Positions 60,939 to 64,000 of a stretch of DNA of 64,000 nucleotides are shown here, piece by piece (positions within the stretch are counted from its first letter, which is position 1; each line of letters opens with the position of its first letter). The position numbers and the translations under genes are program-made. The DNA comes from SIG672 sp045580325. Lineage in GTDB: Bacteria > Bacillota > Clostridia > Oscillospirales > CAG-272. The DNA is taken from NCBI GenBank assembly GCA_045580325.1, contig JAZNNR010000020.1:75863-139862 (forward strand), given 5' to 3'. The notes under the pieces are model-generated. The model was given only the letters and a program-made list of their open reading frames with translations. It was not told the origin of the DNA and searched no databases.

Positions 60939-61722
60939 GCGGCCAGTCGGTCTGCATAAAATCATACCCCTTGTCAGCTATCCAGCCCCAACCGTTGTCG
61001 GGATCGCCTGCGGCAGATATATCGTCGTTATGACCTGCGGCAAGGATAGCTTTGTAACTGTAAACGATAGCGTTGCACCATACGAGAAATCCGTTTTTGT
61101 GTTCTTCTTCAATAAATTTCTCGGTGGCAAAGGGACTGTCGTCGGAAGAGAAGAGAACTTCGTTTCCGATGTAATTTATTTTTCTTGCTTTTACACGCTC
61201 AATATCCTCGGGCTTTGAAACCATCGAGAGATACTGTACGTCGGGGCAAAACTCTTCAATAATGTCAAGATACTTGTCGTGCGGAGTGGTTTTCACAAGA
61301 ATTTGCTCCGTCATACCGTGTCGGCGTATCATTTCGCTTATTTCTCTTGGATAGAGCCAAAATTTGTCTACGTTTATATAGCATTTTCCTTTAAATTCTT
61401 CAAGGACCTCTTCAAGTGTGTTAAGACCGAACTGCGTCGGCGTTCTGTCGTAATTTCCGTAGCGCAGAGTACGGATCTCCTCGGAAGTCATTTCTCCGAT
61501 CTTTTTGTCGGTGGATAGAAAGACCTTTTCCATTCCGGGATGGAAAATGAAAAGCTCTTTGTCAGCTGACATATCAACGTCTATTTCGATCATATCAGCG
61601 CCCTGAATAAGAGCCGCTTTGTAGGCAGGAATGGTGTTGCAGGGAATATTGCCGTTCCATACGCCTCTGTGGGCAACGATTATAAGCTTTTCCTTTGCGG
61701 TTTGTTTGAGGTCGAATTTCAT
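60892..61722 (-). CDS. Glycerophosphodiester phosphodiesterase
   Basis: The 276-residue TIM barrel of the GDPD family has the metal and catalytic residues in AHRGVWNGNIPCNTIPAYKAA and EIDVDMSADKELFIFHP. No signal peptide, so it is cytosolic, like UgpQ, releasing glycerol 3-phosphate from deacylated phospholipids. AAAAGGAAG precedes the ATG. The 3' end was copied to 59579. Confidence 0.9.
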   Translation of the reverse strand: MKFDLKQTAKEKLIIVAHRGVWNGNIPCNTIPAYKAALIQGADMIEIDVDMSADKELFIFHPGMEKVFLSTDKKIGEMTSEEIRTLRYGNYDRTPTQFGLNTLEEVLEEFKGKCYINVDKFWLYPREISEMIRRHGMTEQILVKTTPHDKYLDIIEEFCPDVQYLSMVSKPEDIERVKARKINYIGNEVLFSSDDSPFATEKFIEEEHKNGFLVWCNAIVYSYKAILAAGHNDDISAAGDPDNGWGWIADKGYDFMQTDWPLMAIEYLKKKGKLYR

Positions 61723-61836
61723 ATTTACAACTTCCTTTTGTATAATATAATAATGCCGTTTTCAGTATAGCATAATGCCATATTCTTGTCAATAAAATAA
61801 AAAATCAAAAAAATCAAAATTTTTTTCAAAAAGTAC

Positions 61837-61892
61837 TTGACAAACGCTTTGGAAGTGTGTATAATGTAAACAGTAATAGTAATCATTACTGT
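61837..61892 (+). promoter_or_regulatory. Promoter and Fur/PerR-type operator
   Basis: TTGACA (61837-61842) and TATAAT (61860-61865) are 17 bp apart. Five bases downstream is the inverted repeat ACAGTAAT-N7-ATTACTGT (61870-61892), whose core TAATCATTA fits the Fur/PerR box pattern. Autoregulation of the gene below is likely. Confidence 0.8.
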
Positions 61893-61920
61893 TAAGAAAG
61901 AAAAAGGAGGAAATGAAACG

Positions 61921-62292
61921 GTGAGAGATACAGCGCAGAGAAGAGAAATACTCACATTTCTCAGATCGAAAAGACAGCATTACAGTGCATCGCAGATCTA
62001 TGACGCGGTCAGAGAAAAGATACCGAGCATCAGTCTTGGCACAGTGTATAGAAATCTCGGACATCTGCTCGAGGACGGCGAGATAATCTCGGTGGAAACC
62101 TCGGATAAATGCGTATATTATGACGGATTTATCAAGGATCACGCGCATTTCGTGTGCGGAGAGTGTAAAAACATATTTGATTTTCCTCTGAAAAATGAGT
62201 CGGCAAAGGACGTTATAGACGCGGGCTTTTCGATAGAATCGGAAAGAGTAGTTTATTACGGAAAGTGCCCCTCTTGCAGATCACAGAAATAA
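61921..62292 (+). CDS. Fur/PerR-family metalloregulator
   Basis: The 123-residue product starts at a GTG with AGGAGG 10 nt upstream; the ATG just before it reads into a stop. The winged helix is SASQIYDAVREKIPSISLGTVYRNLGHLLEDGEI. The zinc CxxC pairs CGEC and CPSC are present, and the metal site includes HAHFVCGEC. Next to a rubrerythrin gene and behind a Fur/PerR-type box, the peroxide-sensing PerR role is likelier than iron Fur, but the deciding metal ligands cannot be tested here. Confidence 0.88.
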   Translation: MRDTAQRREILTFLRSKRQHYSASQIYDAVREKIPSISLGTVYRNLGHLLEDGEIISVETSDKCVYYDGFIKDHAHFVCGECKNIFDFPLKNESAKDVIDAGFSIESERVVYYGKCPSCRSQK

Positions 62293-62351
62293 TTTATTAG
62301 AAATAATAATTATAAATTTAAATATTTTTTAGTTTTAAGGAGAAAAAGATT

Positions 62352-62939
62352 ATGAAAAAGTTTGTATGTTCAGTTTGCGGTTATGTTCACGAAGGCGATA
62401 GCGCTCCCGAAAGATGCCCCGTATGTAAGGTTCCTGCTGAAAAGTTCAAGGAAATGCAGGAGGACGCACCTCTTGCGGCAGAGCACGAGTACGGCATCTA
62501 TGATAAGACTGTAAAGAACAACCCCGATATCAGCGAAGAAGATAAGAAGTACATATTCGAGCAGCTTATGGCTAACTTCAACGGAGAATGCTCCGAGGTT
62601 GGTATGTATCTCTGCATGGCAAGAATTGCACATAGAGAAGGCTACCCCGAGATCGGTCTTTACTGGGAAAAGGCAGCATGGGAAGAAGCAGAGCACGCTG
62701 CAAAGTTTGCAGAGCTCCTCGGTGCAGACCTCGAGCCCAATATGAAGGCTACCACCAAGGATAACCTCGCTTGGAGAGTTGACTGCGAATATGGCGCAAC
62801 ACAGGGCAAATTTGACCTTGCAGCTTGCGCTAAGAAGAACGGACTTGATGCTATTCACGATACCGTTCACGAAATGGCAAGAGATGAGGCACGACACGGA
62901 AAAGCTCTTGAAGGACTTCTTAAGAGATACTTCAAGTAA
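62352..62939 (+). CDS. Reverse rubrerythrin (NADH-peroxidase terminal reductase)
   Basis: The 195-residue protein has the rubredoxin domain at the N-terminus (VCSVCGYVHEGDSAPERCPVCK), then the ferritin-like diiron domain with ExxH-type helices (ANFNGECSEVGMYLCMARIA, WEEAEHAAKFAELL, ARDEARHGKALEGLLKR). This order defines reverse rubrerythrin of clostridia, which reduces peroxide with electrons from a rubredoxin reductase. It follows the Fur/PerR gene by 59 bp. Confidence 0.95.
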   Translation: MKKFVCSVCGYVHEGDSAPERCPVCKVPAEKFKEMQEDAPLAAEHEYGIYDKTVKNNPDISEEDKKYIFEQLMANFNGECSEVGMYLCMARIAHREGYPEIGLYWEKAAWEEAEHAAKFAELLGADLEPNMKATTKDNLAWRVDCEYGATQGKFDLAACAKKNGLDAIHDTVHEMARDEARHGKALEGLLKRYFK

Positions 62940-63016
62940 TTTTAAAAGAAAAATTAAATACACCCGACATCGCCCAAAACGATTTTCGCCCTGCCGGATG
63001 TAAAAAAAGTAAACAA

Positions 63017-63054
63017 ACGGCAGAGAAGTTTTCGGATTTCTCTGCCGTCCTTTT
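63017..63054 (+). terminator. Terminator after the rubrerythrin gene
   Basis: ACGGCAGAGAA / TTCTCTGCCGT with an 11-nt loop is followed by CCTTTTAT. Confidence 0.85.
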
Positions 63055-63089
63055 ATAACACTTCCAAACAGTAGAAAGGAGAATGAAAA

Positions 63090-63725
63090 ATGCTAAAAAA
63101 ACGTTATACCGCTTTGATCGTTGTAATGGCACTTGTAGTAGGTGTTATAATATTGTCCTTTCCTCTTTCGGTTCTTGCTGATACGTGGAGAACCTCGGGC
63201 AGAGAAGGAAGCCAAAACGCACAGCTTACTGCCGAAGATGCAGAAGATATAGCACTTGCCAATGCAGGATACACTCGCGGCGAAGTGGCCTTTAAACCAA
63301 CCGAGTTTGATTTTGAAAAAGGCAGATCAGTTTGGGAAGTGGAGTTTTATCACGAAAATACAGAGTACGATTTTGAAATAGACGCAAATACAGGCGAAAT
63401 TCTGAAAAAAGAACAGGAAATCGAACGTAAACCCATAAAACCCACACCCGCACCCGAGCCTACACCTAAACCCGCGCCCGAGCCCACACCCGAGCCTGAG
63501 AAACCCTCTGCTCCTACCGAGCTGAGTGAGGAAAGGGCACTCGAGATCGCTCTTGCGGACGCAGGACTTACCGCTGACGTGATCTCGCGTCTGAAAATAG
63601 AAAAGGACCGCGATGACGGTGTATGGATCTATGAGATCGAATTTTATTACGGATACACAGAATACGAATACGAGATCCATGTCAGCGACGGCAAAATTCT
63701 TGAACGTGATATAGATTTAGACTGA
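63090..63725 (+). CDS. Secreted protein with two PepSY domains
   Basis: The 211-residue product has a signal or anchor helix (ALIVVMALVVGVIILSFPLSV). Two PepSY domains follow (LTAEDAEDIALANAGYTRGEV and LSEERALEIALADAGL, each ending in ...YEYEI...G.I). They are joined by a Pro-rich linker (PTPAPEPTPKPAPEPTPEPE). PepSY domains inhibit or chaperone secreted proteases in some systems. No protease gene is adjacent, so the role is open. Confidence 0.85.
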   Translation: MLKKRYTALIVVMALVVGVIILSFPLSVLADTWRTSGREGSQNAQLTAEDAEDIALANAGYTRGEVAFKPTEFDFEKGRSVWEVEFYHENTEYDFEIDANTGEILKKEQEIERKPIKPTPAPEPTPKPAPEPTPEPEKPSAPTELSEERALEIALADAGLTADVISRLKIEKDRDDGVWIYEIEFYYGYTEYEYEIHVSDGKILERDIDLD

Positions 63726-63734
63726 ACAGTATAA

Positions 63735-63762
63735 AAAAGCAGAGGCGGGTGCCTCTGCTTTT
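63735..63762 (+). terminator. Terminator after the PepSY gene
   Basis: AAAAGCAGAGGC / GCCTCTGCTTTT with loop GGGT, 12 bp. Confidence 0.85.
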
Positions 63763-63794
63763 AACCTGTTCGAGTAAATTGGAATTTGTTTATA

Positions 63795-64000
63795 TCAAAA
63801 TTCTTGCATATATATTTTTTCCTCAGAACCCCATGGAGCAATTTTGCGGTCTATTACATGGAAACCATATTTTTCATATAAATTCTCATGGTCACTTACT
63901 AAATACGCTTTATCAAAACCAACACTTTTAAGATAATCCATTGCATAGTAGATTAATTGTTGGCTTAACCTATTTCCTCTGTACGCCTCGTCAACAAACA
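63795..64000 (-). CDS. GNAT acetyltransferase, C-terminal part
   Basis: The frame enters from the right edge and ends in TGA at 63795-63797. The visible 68 residues contain RGNRLSQQLIYYAMDYLKSVGF and a late HENLYEKYGFHVI, the acetyl-CoA-binding and final motif of a GNAT domain. Substrate unknown. Confidence 0.75.
   Translation of the reverse strand, partial: FVDEAYRGNRLSQQLIYYAMDYLKSVGFDKAYLVSDHENLYEKYGFHVIDRKIAPWGSEEKIYMQEF

Overview
The window looks like a chromosomal segment of an anaerobic, low-to-mid GC Firmicute of the class Clostridia, probably a gut or rumen lineage. The evidence is a T-box leader on pheST, a CIRCE element on groESL, class III (oxygen-sensitive) ribonucleotide reductase with NrdR-like boxes, formate-tetrahydrofolate ligase, reverse rubrerythrin beside a Fur/PerR-type regulator, AGGAGG ribosome sites, and many small lipoproteins. 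Genus cannot be set from sequence alone. No rRNA, tRNA or CRISPR array was seen.

Layout. (1) 1-5159, minus: the head/packaging end of a prophage (terminase small and large subunits, a small membrane protein, portal with a probable ATT start, scaffold-like protein, P22-type coat protein, and a cut gene at the edge). It ends about 0.2 kb from host rarA, with a perfect Gram-positive LexA box between them. (2) 5384-15569: rarA, an acyltransferase-like protein lacking the catalytic His, a peptidyl-prolyl isomerase-like lipoprotein, DUF624 and other membrane proteins, a GNAT enzyme, a Trk/Ktr potassium system and yajC. (3) 15628-25551: secreted and cell-surface functions: two SGNH esterases, a sugar-ABC ATPase of the MsmK type, an rRNA pseudouridine synthase, a large right-handed beta-helix lipoprotein, a YhaM-type exoribonuclease and a further lipoprotein. 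(4) 25764-28873: two small unknown proteins, a membrane-anchored protein that looks like a domesticated IS630 transposase, and a U32 protease/tRNA-modification protein. (5) 28979-32799: T-box pheS-pheT. (6) 33036-37190: nrdG-nrdD-trxB, with NrdD carrying a fused redoxin domain. (7) 37370-42487: coaD, rpe, ispF-ispD (MEP isoprenoid pathway), an M18 aminopeptidase, and a possible structured RNA. (8) 42774-45299: an Ig-like-repeat lipoprotein ending in a VanX-like domain that has lost its zinc ligands. (9) 46354-51631: an operon of Lrp regulator, aminotransferase, fhs, tsaE and tsaB, then a repeat cluster and rpiB. (10) 51770-64000: an ECF sigma factor with a very long C-terminal extension, a frameshifted DUF523 gene, hom, an alanine/sodium symporter, groESL, a two-gene cassette (DUF4304 plus unknown) bracketed by copies of the 3' end of the neighbouring GDPD gene, a Fur/PerR regulator with reverse rubrerythrin, a double-PepSY protein and a cut GNAT gene.

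A network of short dispersed intergenic repeats runs through the window (25-115 bp, hairpin-forming, many built round AAACTTTTTTCAAAAAGTTT and GTAGGGGACGGCG). They sit just after gene ends, and one supplies the last codons of a host gene.

The points most worth following up are the membrane-tethered IS630 derivative, the sigma factor with its own C-terminal module, the dead VanX domain, the NrdD-redoxin fusion under tandem NrdR boxes, the GDPD-end duplication round the DUF4304 cassette, and the ATT-start portal gene.
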